NCBI RefSeq assembly: GCF_954871325.1
Contig: NC_088778.1
Span: 2,451,743-2,515,742 of the forward strand
Source: Gordionus sp. m RMFG-2023
Lineage: Eukaryota > Nematomorpha > Gordioida > Chordodea > Parachordodidae
Reading direction: 5' to 3'
Length of the DNA stretch: 64,000 bases
Shown here: in pieces, positions 1 through 11,654 of the stretch
Layout of the letters: the number at the start of each line of letters is the position of its first letter
Numbering within the stretch: position 1 is the first letter of the stretch
The notes under the pieces: generated by a model
Seen by the model: only the letters and a program-made list of their open reading frames with translations
Databases searched by the model: none
What the model was told of the DNA's origin: nothing
Translations under genes and position numbers: made by a program

Positions 1-1800
1 AATGAAGAGGTACAAACCATTGTACAGGAGAAAAAAGCCCTTTATAAAATATGGTACAAATCCAAAAATTCAGATGACAAGACTAATTACAAAAAATGCA
101 AAAGAATAGCTACAAAGGCGGTGGCTAAGGCCAAATCTATGGCATACGATGACATGTACGAAGATCTACATACCAAAGAAGGGCAAAATAAAATATACAG
201 ATTAGGCAAACAGCGAGAAATAAACTCTAGGGATATAAAAGGAGCTCCGAAAGTAATAAAGATGGGAAATAGATAATAGAGGAAGAAATAATGAATAGAT
301 GGAAAGAATATTTTCATGAGCTTCTCAACAGTAATCCCTACATACTATATCTAGACAAAAACACCACATGTCCAAACCTTGTACAACCTATAACAGAACG
401 AGAAATAATCACATGCCTCAAGCATATGAAAAACAACAAAGCTAAGGGTCCAGATGGTACAATAGAAAGCCTTAAAGCACTAGGAGATGATGGAAGAAAA
501 GGTTTTTCCAAAAATCGAAGCAATGCTATCTAGTTCCTATCTTCAAAAATAAAGGGCATTCACACAATTGTCAAAATTACAGGAGCATAAAATTAATGTC
601 ACACTGTCTTAAACTATACGAAAAAGAAATAGAAAAAAGATTAAGAGATATAATCGAAATTGAAGACTCAGTTTGGCTTTATGCCTGGAAGATCAACAAC
701 CGATGCTATCCATGCAATTAGGGAAATGAGTGAAAAATACAGGAAAAAGAACAAAAAGCTACGTCTTTCTCGATTTAGAAAAGGCTTTCGATAAAATCCC
801 AAGAAAACTTATCTGGTGGGCGCTACGCCACAAAATGTTTCCCCCAAAAATATATAAGAATAATACAGGATATGTATATGGGCCATACAACAATGGTCCG
901 TAGCACAACAGGTATTTCAGCAGGCTTCACAATAGCCGAAGGAGTTTATCAAGGGTCGGGTCTCAGCCCACTTCTCTTCATTACAGTAATAGATGTATTA
1001 GCACAGTCTATACCTCAAACAGTCCTGTGAAATATGATCATATGATATTGTGATACTTGCCGAATCTAAGTATGAAATGAAAGAAAGATTAGTGAGTTGG
1101 ATAGATATGCTAGAAACGCACGGATTAAAAGTAAATATAAAAAAGACGGAGTATGATAGGAGGAGATGAAACAGAGAGTATTGATATAAAGGAATGGTAT
1201 ATATCGGCAATTGAAAACTGCAAATATTTTGGCTCCACTATACAAACAAACGACACAATAGAAAAAGAGATAAAGAGTAAGATTAATCAAGGGTGGTTAA
1301 AGTGGAGATCTTTATCTGGAGTGCTATTTGACAAAAGAATCCCACACAAATTTAAAAGAAAAATTTAGAGTTCCATAGTACAACCAACTATTCTATATAG
1401 TTCGGAAACATGGCCAACCAAAGAATCAGACGAGAGAAGTCACAAACTATGGAGATGAGAATGCTGAGGATGATTGCTGGGGTAACAAGAAAGGATAAAG
1501 TGTTCAGTACATAAATACTAAATAGTTTTAAGGTAGTTCCCATTAAGACTAAGTTAATGGTAAACAGACTTAGGTGGTGTGGGCACACAATGAGAAGGCC
1601 TATGAACTACATAAATAAAGTTGAGAGTTTGGAAGTGATGGTCAAACCTAAAAGAGGAAGGGCAAAACTTCAAAGGGCCATAAAGTTAGAGCCAATATAA
1701 AGTATAAATTAGATAAAAGAGATTTGAATAACATAAAGTGGAGAGAGATGTTGAAGGAGCTTACCACCAGAAAAGGTGAAAGCTAAAGAGAAATAAAAAA
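1..1800 (+). mobile_element. RTE-clade LINE, decayed, cut by the window start
   Basis: Remnant of a non-LTR retrotransposon whose reverse transcriptase (RT) would have copied its RNA into the genome. The linker before the RT is readable near 1-250 (LYKIWYKSKN, IYRLGKQREI). RT blocks follow: KNNKAKGPDGT at about 430-462, GFMPGRSTTDAIHAI at about 673-720, VFLDLEKAFDKIPR at about 763-803, YQGSGLSPLLF at about 950-982. The C-terminal part reads KYFGSTIQTND near 1225 and RLRWCGHTMRR near 1570-1600. This block order and wording is typical of the RTE clade. The frame changes many times and stops are frequent. The YADD box near 1035-1050 is degraded, with only YDIVILAES legible. The endonuclease half would lie left of the window. 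Coding similarity fades by about 1790. The clade call is from recognised motifs, not a search. Confidence 0.88.
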
Positions 1801-3560
1801 TATCAGCATGAGGGCCATGACGACTATCAAAATTTTAATAAGATGTCAACTATTTTACAAATTTATAGACTATATCTAATACCCAAAAATCGTAATTATC
1901 ATTTATCTATTATGTGATATATAGCTAGATGCCTTATTTTTGGGAATCATAGGAAATTCAGCTAAAAAGATTATATTCTCTCCCTAAAAAAATAAGAAAT
2001 ATTAGTCCTATGTCCCCAATAAAAGTTGCCAATTTTAAATTAAAATTTATTTTTAACTTTGAAATAATTTGATTCTGAAAATTTTTCGAAATATAGCATA
2101 TTTAAAGGAATAAGAATTAGTTTATTTTATAATTTTTCAATATATTTTTGGATTATAAAGTTAAAAGCGAGTGCTATATTGAATTTCATCCCATTAATAT
2201 ATAATAACAATATGCCTATAAAACAGTGGTATGAAAAAATAGATGATTGATCCCAGCCAATTAGAGTTTTTGAAAACTATTGAATGTATAATAAAAAAAC
2301 TAAAGGATCAATTCTTTTAAAATTATATTATTTTAAAAGTTTAATAATAAAACATATGTTAATCAGAATTTTATAATAAAAATACATTTATTTTAATAAA
2401 ATTGTCATATATAAATTTAAAAAATTATTTTTTCATTAAATAATTTTCAGAATTAATAAGTTAAAACCGAGATAGATGCAAACCCATCCCTTCAGGTTGG
2501 TGCGTGTGAAACTAGCTGTCCTAAAAATAATTGCAGATGTTTGAGCGTTATTATTGAATATGTTTTTAAAATTTGAGAATATTTATATAAGTATGTTAAA
2601 GGGTAATTATTTTTTTAGTAAAAATAAACTTGTTATTAGTTATTTTTAATATAATAATTAGATTTTTCATTAAAAATATTTGCAAAAACATTCTAATAAA
2701 AGTATTAAACTTACTCTAATTTTAAAAGATAAAAATTGATAAATTTAAAAAAACTACATCAACTTATAAATTTTATAAGAAAATTGTTATACTCTTGAAA
2801 ATAAAAATATTATAAAGTTTTCATAGAGCCATTTATGGTATCTTTTAATACATATACAAATTTAGGAAATAAGAAAAAATTAAATAATGACAGTAATAAC
2901 GTAAATATTAAATATGATAAAATATATTAAAATAAATTCAAGGGAAAAAATTTGCCGAATGCAATCATTTTATAATGAAATAGTGAATTATATTTACCTT
3001 TTATCCATTGGATTCCTAAGATTGTAAAGTTCAAATTTAAACAAAATAAAATATAATAAAACGATTTTGCCTTAAGTAGTTTAAAAAGTTAATATCAAAT
3101 GCATAATAGTAGTAGAAAGAAAATCGGTTTTATAATTTAAGGTACGTATTTCTCATGAAATAATATTAAAAAATTGATAATACAAAACATCAAGTTTAAA
3201 TATAATTATCGATATGAACTCCAAATATTATATAAATATTATTTTTCGAATATAAAAGTTTATATGAATTCCATATTTCATAGTGTTAAATTAATGATGT
3301 ATATAATTTCGCAAAAAAATGGTAAAACATTTACAAAATATTCAACTAAGAATTTTATAATTCTGTAAAGAGTAACTAAACAAATTCAGTGGTGTAATAA
3401 TATGATTTACCAATTCGTTGTTTGTCTCTCATTAGTATATTTAAAATACTTATTTTAATTTATGCTTTATGTATTGCTAATTTTAATAAATATATCTTAT
3501 TAAAATAAAATTTCAAGTAACAACGCTAAAATTAATTAATAAAATTATTTTTAGTGATCA
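1801..3560. other. AT-rich DNA with no recognisable feature
   Basis: Long A/T runs with only short chance open frames, such as 64 codons at 3174-3368 rich in I, N, K and Y as expected from base composition. I saw no RT, transposase or host domain and no clear terminal repeats. Confidence 0.6.
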
Positions 3561-3670
3561 CAGACATAGCCAGTTGGGGGAAGGGCATGAATTTTTTCTT
3601 AACCCCCTTTGAATATTTACCTTTTCCTGTAAATATCCCATTAAAAAATGCCCCCTTCCTCCCCCACACA
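3561..3670. mobile_element. Possible hAT-like terminal fragment
   Basis: A GC-richer patch starts CAGACATAGCCAGTTGGGGG and continues with C- and G-rich strings. CAG(N)CGTAGCCAG-type starts are common at hAT ends. I could not find a matching inverted end or an 8-bp duplication. The G/C-rich patches at 3855-3905 and 4085-4200 may be parts of the same decayed insertion. Confidence 0.3.
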
Positions 3671-4559
3671 CACAATTGCCCTTAAAAATGTGTATTACAT
3701 ATATAACTGAATAAAATCTTTAATAAAAATAATTTACAAATAATAACTATTATTAAAAATTTTTGGAAAAAAGCAGTTTATAAAAATAAAAGTGAAACCC
3801 AAAATGATTTTTATAAAAATAACAATCAAAGGTTTCCAATAAGTAGACGTATAAACCTCCATACTGGGAAACCCTCTGCTTAATAGTGCCCCACTCATAG
3901 ACATAACCCAATATTTAACAATCGGAGGTTTTCAGAAAAATTTTGTTGAATGTTTTTCACATATATTTTATAAAAATATTTTTTTCTGAAGATTTTTAAA
4001 GGTAATAGTTTTTATAAAAAATTATTACTTTTACGTATTCTCTTTCAAATTATTGTTTATAGGGATATGTTATATAAGTTTTTGTGAGGGAAGGAAGCTA
4101 TGTGTGTTGGGTGTAGATGGAAATTTTTTTTTATTAAAACTTTCATAATAAGTCATTCTTAGCATTGCCTTTCCCCACCTCCAAAATCCCATTTGAATCA
4201 TATTTCTCCTTTAATATTCTTATAATAACAGGTAAGCAAATTGTTAACCAATTTATTAACTTAATGAAGTTTAAAAAGCATTTTTATATTACTCTGCTGG
4301 TATCGTTTTTATATTGAACATAAAAAACAGAATATTGTAATATTATAATCAAAGTGGGAACGAATTAAAAAGTAAATTTAGAAATGAGCATAACAATAGG
4401 TATTTAAGGTGATATCTATTCATCTATTGTGTAAATTTATATTCGAAAAGCTAGTTATAGAAACCAAATTAGGGTTATTTGTGGAGAATCCACGGATTTT
4501 TATAATGTTAATGAGTTAATAAGTTATGCAAAAATGAAATTAAATGGTACCAAAAACTA
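3671..4559. other. AT-rich DNA with scattered G/C patches
   Basis: No open frame of note. The G/C patches near 3860-3900 and 4085-4200 could be decayed transposon ends but nothing firm can be assigned. Confidence 0.5.
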
Positions 4560-5400
4560 ATATTGATGAAATAAAAAATCTTCATAATAAAATTAACTAA
4601 TACAATAATTAAATATAAGTATAAAAAATTTAATATATTTATATATAATGTCAAAAAATTACACAAATTAAAAAATATTTATAAATAAATGCAATCTTAT
4701 TTGCTTCTTCTATTTAGTTTAAGTTGTAAATTTTTAATATGAGTATATTATTAATTTTACCATTATGTTGTATAAAGTAGGGAGGACTATCTGTTAAAAA
4801 ATAGTTTTATTTTTTGAATCATAAGGTTAATTGAATATTTATAGAAGAAGAAAATACTTCTAGATAAGATTTCCATATCGTGAGTTACTATAATATTATT
4901 AAATGGATTAGCCATTTATTTAATAAATTATTTTATATACCTTGCTTTCGGAATATTTCTGTTCTTCCTAAAAAAGGAAGAAAAAAAACTATATTTGTTT
5001 TGATATTCATATTGAGCTTATGATTCAAGTATATTCGGAGTATGTAACTAATATATTTAGACCAATAACTTATTCTTGAGCTTGGCTATATTTCTTTTTA
5101 TAACTCATCTGATAAAGCGTTAATCCTTGAATATAACAAGGTATTATCATTCAAAATTACTTAACTTATTTGATTAGTTGGGTCATATATTTTTATATAA
5201 TTAACTTGTGTAATAAGTATTAATGTAATTTTTACAAATGCATGATATGATGATTTATTTTAATTTCAATTGAAAATTATCTGAATTTTTTTTAAAAATA
5301 GATGCAAATATATAATTTTTTTTTTTTTTCAGGTTTTATAGTATTAATTAAATTGTTATAAAAGATCAGATAAGTTTTAAAATAATATTTAATACATTGA
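4560..5400. repeat. Dispersed repeat D2, copy a
   Basis: Aligns by eye with 49880-50665. Shared landmarks are ACCATTATGTTGTATAAAGT at 4759 (ACCATTATGCTGTATAAAGT at 50088), AATCATAAG followed by TTAAT near 4818, ACTATAATATTAT near 4887, TATACC followed by a TTCGGAA block near 4936-4950, TTTTGATATTCAT near 4998 with TATGATTCAA just after, and TAATATTTAATACATT near 5383. Weaker but collinear similarity reaches 34060-34300 and 40710-40970. No protein is evident in any copy. This is an observed repeat; its element class is unknown. Confidence 0.7.
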
Positions 5401-5553
5401 ACGTTAAAAGTAAAACATATATACGTAATTTAAAAAAATTATATATTAAAAATGTCATGTAAACTATTTATATAAAATCTATATAAAAAACTGTATAATA
5501 AAAAAAATAATATAATAATTAGTATAGTAAATTGTATGTTGGGTGGGAGGAGG

Positions 5554-6207
5554 TCAAGAAAGAGAGCCATGGATGGCAATGCAGTTAGATCTGCATATAT
5601 CAATAGATATACGCTGTCTGAGATAAAAGACTTCTTGTGGGTCACCAGTGATGACGCGGATTTTTTTACCGAGAGATTTGAAGAAGGTTAGGGCATGATA
5701 GCCAAAAGAACCGGTTGTGTCGGATACGATTGGCATTAGATTGCAATTGGTTAGGGAAGTATATTTATTAATTTTCGAGTTTTCAGCTCGCATGAATGAG
5801 TTCTTATTAAAGGAGGGAGCAAATCGGTCGATGCAGGTACAATCCCATGCTAATGGAATTTCATTACTCCATGGTATTAATGTCAGCCCATCTGGCCGTA
5901 TATTATTCTCGGTTGAGAGGCCATTGGGTTCGAGGGTTGCTGGAATTTGGGCTGAGCGTAGAGCACGGAGTATGGTGCTGTTAACTGCACTGTGTCGAGA
6001 ATGTCTACCTTTAGAGAATCGACAATGAAGAGGATGATGTCCAAAACAATCAACGGGTTGGGAACATAATGTACATATGGAGTTGGCCAGTATATTACAA
6101 CCAAGACGGAGACCTATTGCTATGCGTAATTCTTCGTTTGTTAAGAGAAGTCCTAAGTTTGAGCTGGGCAAAGCTTCTAACCATTCATAGCCCGATAGGG
6201 AAGGCAA
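5554..6207 (-). pseudogene. C-terminal CCHC knuckle and restriction-like endonuclease
   Basis: An open frame of 217 codons that is the end of the LINE protein rather than a separate gene; its first Met is internal and similarity continues upstream in other frames. Residues 45-62 form a C-x2-C-x8-H-x4-C knuckle (CTLC..., H57, C62). Residues 104-125 hold RPDG and WDCTC, with D106 and D122 as likely acidic residues of a PD-(D/E)xK nuclease core. A basic stretch at 140-150 (RAENSKINKY) may supply the lysine. In R2-type elements this domain nicks the target site for RT priming. Endonuclease assignment rests on motif order after the RT. The frame on the opposite strand at 5717-6028 is its shadow. 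Confidence 0.78.
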
Positions 6208-6559
6208 AAGTTGTGGAACTTGCAGTTGTGGGAGAGAGAGATGATCAACTGTTAAGGATTCATCAACTGTAATGGGAGATAATAAATGTGAAAGGATTGA
6301 TTCGGATCCCTTAGAAGCAGCACTCGATATTAGATATTCAACGGAGTGGCGTATTAAGGGAAGATCCCAGTCATGTTGCTTTCATGATGTGGGGATTGGA
6401 GCGGAGAAGGAATTCTCTTTCCAGATTGCTAGGGCGTGGGGAAAGTGGGGGTCTGTGGGGTTATTGTTAAGTGAAAGCATAATTAAGCGGGAGCTTGATT
6501 CTGAGGCTAAAAAGGCAGAAAGGCTGAGTGACGCGGGTGATCTTAAGCCAAGACCCCCA

Positions 6560-7405
6560 AATTTCGAGAGTAAGGGAGGCCTGCACCCAAGAATTAGGGC
6601 TGAATTCTATATTAAGGATGCCTTCTAAAGAGTCTTTGATAGTTGATTCTATTTGGGTGAGAATTTCCGGGTATAAGAAAAGTGGGGCAGATCGGAAGGC
6701 GTGTTGGATTTATGGGATAAAGAAAAAGTTTTTGAGAAGGAAAAAAGCTTGATGGGAGGGAAGGACTTGAAGGATTTTATGTAAAAAGTGGAAATTAGGG
6801 AGAAATTTTGTTTTGAAATATTCTATTGCTTTATTGCCACCTATTGGAGATCCAAGATGTGTGAACCCGGATAAATTAATAGGTGTGAAGTTGGAACGAT
6901 AAAGGTTTCGTCTGGCGAATAAAATTCGCATTTGTTGTCATTAAGAGACAACCCTGTAATATTGGTTAAATTATTTATTATAGGCGCTATTTTTAGGAGT
7001 TCATCATATGGACCAGCAAGGGTTCCATCATCCAAATACCAAACATTGAGGGTTAAATTTGTCTCACGATTTATCGATTCAATGATCGATTGGATACCTA
7101 AGCAAAAAAGGGCGGGTCCAAGGGGATCACCCTGTTGAATGCCTTGCCTTGATTCAATTATTGTATTGTTGAATTTAAGGTAGGATGAATTGTTATATGA
7201 GGCAAAAAGATATTGAGAATATTCTGGAAAAGCGTCACAGAAAATAGGGAGAAATTGTTCTCGTTTTAAAGAGTTAAAAGTGTTTTTAAAATCGACTTTT
7301 AGTATGCAGTTTTTAGTGGAGTGAAGTTGGATACGTGTGGCGTGGGAGGCTGCTTCACAACCGGAAGGTATGTTGAAGCCAAGCTGATGGGGAATTAATT
7401 GCTCG
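6560..7405 (-). pseudogene. Reverse transcriptase part of the R2-like LINE
   Basis: Reading down the - strand, RT blocks appear in order: LGFNIPSGCEAASHATR at about 7385-7333, VDFKNTFNSLKREQF at about 7300-7250, QQGDPLGPALFCLGI at about 7137-7090, and the catalytic box YLDDGTLAG at about 7045-7015 (YxDD with both aspartates present). Next come GLSLNDNKCEFYSP and a thumb-like HQAFFLLKNFFFIP ending near 6710. Sequence before the first block is missing, consistent with 5' truncation. A stop follows FFFIP, after which readable protein continues (RSAPLFLYPEIL). The catalytic residues are intact but the frame is broken, so no working enzyme is expected. Confidence 0.85.
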
Positions 7406-8479
7406 TCATATTATAATCATATTAGAATTGATATTATAAATCTTAACTTATGCTTGGCAAGGGAGAAATAAAATTAATATAATTGGTAGTTGATTGTATA
7501 AATTTAAAAAGGATCTACGATCTAATTATAAAAAAGAATTCTTCTATTTAATAAACTAAAGAATTATGAGAAATTGTTTAAATATTTGTATTCTAGTTAA
7601 TAGAAACATTAGGCTTTTAAAGTTATTAAAGGAAATATAATTTTTTATTAAGCAGAGATTTTTATGTTAAATACTTATCTGTCACATTAAATATTATAAA
7701 TTATATAAATTTAACAGAGTTTTCCTATAATATTAAAACTAATTGTAAAATATTTTTTTTGTATTCAGAGAAATTATGATTTTTTATAAACTAATGTATT
7801 ATAATTGTTTTAAAAACGTTTACATTTATTTGTAAACCTTTTTGTGTAGTAAAAATAATATAATTCAGGGATGTTATTATACGACTCAAAAAATATTATA
7901 ATATTTATATTAATCAAATGCGATTACCTAAATATATTATCATTGTGCCATTTATTTTCCCTATATACAGCAAATTTTATATAAATAAATTAATTTTAAA
8001 TTCTAATATTCTGATAACAAAATTTAAATTAGTTTTAAATTTAAAATTATGAAATTTAAAGTGTATATATTTATAAAGAAAAAGAAGAGAGAAAGATGAG
8101 AAGAAAGATATACTTAGCCATGTTATTCCCGTTACTATTGTTTTTAAAAAAATGTTTAATTGATATTTTTATTTAAAAAAAAATTGAATAAATAATAAAT
8201 ATTTAATCATAAACCTACCATTCTTTGTTGGAAAAGTACCTAAATCTATACATATATAAAAAATATAATTAATTTATAAAGTCAGTAGTTTATATAAGTC
8301 AAAAAACTAACAAAATAAAGGAATATAAAGTAACATGACTTAATATTTCACATTATTATGCTTTTTAGGATTTCTGGTCCTAATTAACAATTTAAATATA
8401 TTCAGGTTTAGTTTTTTTGCCTACAAGATTAATTGTGGGATAGGTTAAGAATTATATATTTTTGTAAAAAATTAATGTA
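7406..8479. other. AT-rich DNA with no recognisable feature
   Basis: Composition-driven A/T runs and no open frame worth calling. This is the stretch between the truncated 5' end of the R2-like LINE and the 3' remnant of the antisense RTE. Confidence 0.6.
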
Positions 8480-8795
8480 TGTTATATACAGGCTGTAGTC
8501 GGCAGTTTCATCTTTCCTTGTTAATTTAAACCATTATGTTTTAGGATGTAGATCCAGCTTTTTTTTTCCCTTCATTTTATTTTCTACTCATTCAACTCCA
8601 AATTTTTCCCTGTATTTTTCCCTCATTTGTTTATTTCAATAAACTGTCGATCATTAATATTTTTAAGTTCTGTATTTTTGAAGATAGCAAGTAGATATCT
8701 TTCTCTTCATCCCAACGGAATCTCTTCACTTTCCAATATTTTGTTATAGACTATGATGTGGAAATGGATTCCTAAATCTTTCAATGCTTTATAAG
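8480..8795 (-). mobile_element. RTE LINE, reverse-transcriptase remnant (3' piece of split copy)
   Basis: On the - strand this reads ALKDLG then YNKILESEEIP (about 8790-8705), followed in a shifted frame by MREKYREKFGV near 8615. These match the RTE stretch after GPDG, as in SLKALGDDG and EMSEKYRKKNKK of the copy at 1-1800. It continues the LINE whose 5' part lies at 12960-13740; the LTR element at 8796-12954 was inserted between them. After MREKYREK most of the RT core is missing, so this LINE is internally deleted. Similarity fades near 8480. Confidence 0.7.
8791..8795. repeat. Target-site duplication, left (ATAAG)
   Basis: ATAAG directly before the 5' LTR, matched exactly by ATAAG at 12955-12959 directly after the 3' LTR. 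Five bases is the usual duplication length for Ty3-type integrases. Confidence 0.88.
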
Positions 8796-8941
8796 TGTAA
8801 TGTATTTAAATAAATTGATTTTTTACATTCGCTTAAAGATAAAATTTATTTACAATTTATAAAAATAAACAAATATATATAGCTGACAATATTATATTAA
8901 ATCACTTTACAACTTTACAATAAACTAATCAAATCATTTCA
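8796..8941 (+). repeat. 5' LTR of the mag-like element
   Basis: Direct repeat of 146 bp beginning TGTAATGTATTTAAAT and ending CAAATCATTTCA, with a near-identical partner at 12813-12954. TG...CA ends and flanking duplications fix the borders. At about 145 bp it is short for a Ty3-type LTR but usual in the mag lineage. Confidence 0.93.
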
Positions 8942-8943
8942 TT

Positions 8944-8955
8944 TGGCGACGACGA
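8944..8955 (+). promoter_or_regulatory. Likely primer-binding site
   Basis: TGGCGACGACGA starts two bases after the 5' LTR. TGG is the complement of a tRNA CCA end, and TGGCGACGA resembles the complement of some serine tRNA 3' ends. The tRNA assignment is tentative. Confidence 0.5.
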
Positions 8956-8989
8956 TTTATTTTTCAAGTCATTTTTGACGACGACAAAT

Positions 8990-9775
8990 TATTTAAAATA
9001 AAAAAATTAAAATTATACCATGCCTCTGAAGAAGATTATAGAACATACTAAATTTCAATTCCAGAATTTGTCAAAGAAAAAGTTAATATTTAGGTATACC
9101 TATATAATATAGAACTCATTTTTAAGGTAAAAAATATTTTCGATGAAAATAAAAAAATGGATCATTTATTGGCCTATATAGGCACTGAAAATTGAATTAA
9201 AATTTTTATTTTCCAAATATTTTAAATAATATAAATTATTTAAATAATATAAATTATTTAATTTTAATCGAGAATCTAGAAAAAAATTTTGAGGATGTCT
9301 TTAGCATTTTTCTTTATAGGAATTATTTTTTTACATTAAAAAGAAATAACGAAAATATAATTGACTTTTCAATTAAAAAAGGCATTTGCGCTTTATGTAA
9401 TTTTAAATCGCCGGTTGATAAACTCTTAAGGGATATTTTCATCTTAGGAGAAGGGTTACCCGAGTTGGACAACGGTCAAAATATGCCGAAGGAAATATTA
9501 CTTTTGAAGATACTGTGCGTCTAGCTATCGCGCTGTCTTTATTGGAGAAGGAAACCCTGACAGAGGTTAATAAAATAATTAAACATAAGCCTATGCAAAG
9601 TTCCAACTTATTTTAAGAATAATTATAACAACGTAAACAAATTCAATAATAATAATTATAATGCTAACAAATTCAACCATAATTTTTATAAACCAAGTTT
9701 TAACTAATTTCAGTCAAAAAAAGCAATAAGCTTTACGTGCGGTAAAGCAAACCACATAGCGATTTTACCACGGAT
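8990..9775 (+). pseudogene. gag-like region of the mag-like element
   Basis: Region between the primer-binding site and the protease where gag should lie. A short C-G-K-x3-H piece (FTCGKANHIA, about 9730-9760) looks like part of the nucleocapsid zinc knuckle and sits just before the protease, as expected. The rest of gag is poorly legible. It is a broken fossil. A short local direct repeat of about 19 bp lies near 9222-9260. Confidence 0.55.
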
Positions 9776-9789
9776 ATCTCGCCTGTCTT

Positions 9790-10090
9790 TTGCTAATAAA
9801 GCTACAATCGATGGGAAAACAAATGGACTGCAGCTTACTATGGAATTCGATACTGGGGCAGCTTGTAGTGTATGAGGCTACCTGGAGTCGAATAGGCAAA
9901 CCAATATTATCACCTGCTTATAAACTAGTAGGATATAACCATATCAAAATCGAAATATTGGGTAAATGTTGTGGAAGTCGAAGAAAAAAATATTTCAAAA
10001 TTTTTACCTATTTGGGTAGTTAAGGGTGAGAATTCCCTTATTATTGGAATGCCCTTTCTTAAAGAATTTGATATAAAACTTCCTGAAGAA
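9790..10090 (+). pseudogene. Aspartic protease part of the mag-like element
   Basis: A DTGA active-site motif within MEFDTGAACSV is legible at about 9838-9870, and a later stretch reads SLIIGMPFLKEFDIKLP near 10035-10085, the usual C-terminal ILG-type region of retrotransposon proteases. The order gag knuckle, DTGA, RT is normal for Ty3 elements. Broken fossil. Confidence 0.72.
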
Positions 10091-10189
10091 GTTCGAATTA
10101 ATAATATAAATTGAATGATTCCAGTTTAAAAATATTGTTTCAAAATTTCCGCAAGTTTAAAAAAAAAAAGGACAAATAAAATTACAGGA

Positions 10190-10895
10190 AGCCGTCATAA
10201 AGATACGACCAAATACAGTGCCAATTGCGTTACCATCTAGAAGAATTCCATTTCCGTTGCGTCGAACCGTTGAAGCTTAGTTGGACAGAAATGAAGGCGT
10301 TATCGAGAAGATAGATTCAACAAAGACTCCAATTACTTGGGCTACGCCAACGGTTAATATTTTAAAGAAATCCGGTGCCGTGCGGATATGCGGAGATTTT
10401 CGTTAACAATCAACTAATATTTAGCGATAGATAACGATTTACTACCAACTTTCGTTGACCTGACAAATAGGATCGCGGGTGGTTTAATATTTTCAACGAT
10501 AGATTTAAGAGATGCATTTTTACAATTCGGAGTTAGTCCAGAATGTAGAGACCTTTTAGTAATTTCAACTCATGTCGGTTATTATCGATATCAAAGAATT
10601 CCTTTTGGATTGACTAGCACTCCGATAATATTTCAACGTTTTATGCAAAACCTATTAAAGGGAATTCCTATGGTTAGTGTATTTTTAGACGATGTAATTA
10701 TTGCAGGCGAGAATATTTTTGATCATATAGTTAATCTAGAAGAAGTATTAAGAAGATCTAATAAGGCTGAACTGACAACTATGACCGATAAAATTAAAAT
10801 TGGAGAAAAGTCAGTTACTTATTTAGGTCATGTTATTGATGAATTCGGAATTCACCCGACCGAAGATAAGATTAATGCTATAAAAAAATTGTAAA
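10190..10895 (+). pseudogene. Reverse transcriptase part of the mag-like element
   Basis: Ty3-type RT blocks are visible: STIDLRDAFLQFGVSPE near 10495, YYRYQRIPFGLTSTP near 10580, and the catalytic VFLDDVIIAGE near 10680-10710, followed by VTYLGHVIDEFGIHPTEDKI near 10815-10880. FLDD carries the aspartate pair. The wording matches mag-like RTs. Part of a broken fossil element. Confidence 0.9.
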
Positions 10896-10928
10896 ACACC
10901 ATCTAATATTAAAGAATTATGTTCGTTT

Positions 10929-11516
10929 TTGGTATTGGTAAATTATCATGAATCGTTTATTGAAAATTTACATTCTATTTGTGCGCCTTTACACCGACTA
11001 ACGAGTAAAAATGTGAGTTGGTTTTGGTCAGCTAAAGAAGATGAAATATTTAATGTAGTTAAAAAAATATTATCAAAAGAAGATACAATAATTCCTTATT
11101 CAGCCGATATTCCTGTGGTGATTTCTTGTGACCCTTCCGAAGATGGTCTAGGAGCTGTTATTGCACACCGATTTCTTACTGGCCAGGAGAAACCGATTGC
11201 TTACGCATCGAGGACACTTTCAGCAGCTGAAAAGAATTACGCCACTGTTGATCAGGAGGCTTCGGCGATCATGTTCGCTATCGAGAAGTTTCATCAGGAC
11301 ATTTATGGAAGACATTTTATTTTGGTTACTGATCATAAACCTTTAAAATATATCTTAGGTGATAAAAGAGACCTTAATAAGATAACAAATAACCGTTTAA
11401 TACGGTGGGCCACGAAGCTTTTAAATTGCGACTATGAGATAATTCATAGGCCGGGTAATCAAAACAAATTCGCCGATGCTCTGTCCAGTTTGGGGGTAGA
11501 GAGAAAAAAAAAATGA
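10929..11516 (+). pseudogene. RNase H part of the mag-like element
   Basis: Tether and RNase H domain following RT: APLHRLTSKNVSWFW, then VVISCDPSEDGLGAVIAHR, PIAYASRTLSAAEKNY, DQEASAIMFAIEKFHQDIYG, LVTDHKPLKYILG and RPGNQNKFADALS. These are the standard Ty3 RNase H blocks with acidic positions at D (CDPS), E (DQEA) and D (VTDHK, ADAL). This is among the best-preserved stretches of the element. Confidence 0.92.
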
Positions 11517-11654
11517 AGTTAAAAAAAATTGAAAATGAAATTAGAGAAGTAAGGATCAATTTAATTGAAGATTTATCCTTCACTCGAAGTAAAGTTATTA
11601 GTGAAACGATCAATGATATAAATCTAAAAGAGATTAATAAAAAATCATTGGCAC

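Larger units (their letters stand above)
5540..7405 (-). mobile_element. 5'-truncated LINE with restriction-like endonuclease
   Basis: Read on the - strand, protein similarity begins abruptly at about 7405 inside the reverse transcriptase and runs to a C-terminus at about 5554. It has RT followed by a CCHC knuckle and a PD-(D/E)xK-type endonuclease, the order seen in R2-like, target-specific non-LTR elements. The abrupt 5' end fits the usual truncation of LINE copies. An in-frame stop lies just after KNFFFIP (about 6708), and there is at least one frameshift near 6540-6560 and another join near 6200-6280, so this copy is dead. It is better preserved than the RTE at the window start. The exact clade cannot be settled by eye. 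Confidence 0.82.

Noticed and set aside
3561-4200. A complete hAT-type element
   Set aside because: Only a left-like end is persuasive; the right end and duplication are not visible, so only a fragment was listed.
5717-6028. Open frame of 103 codons on the + strand
   Set aside because: It is antisense to the well-supported endonuclease part of the LINE on the - strand.
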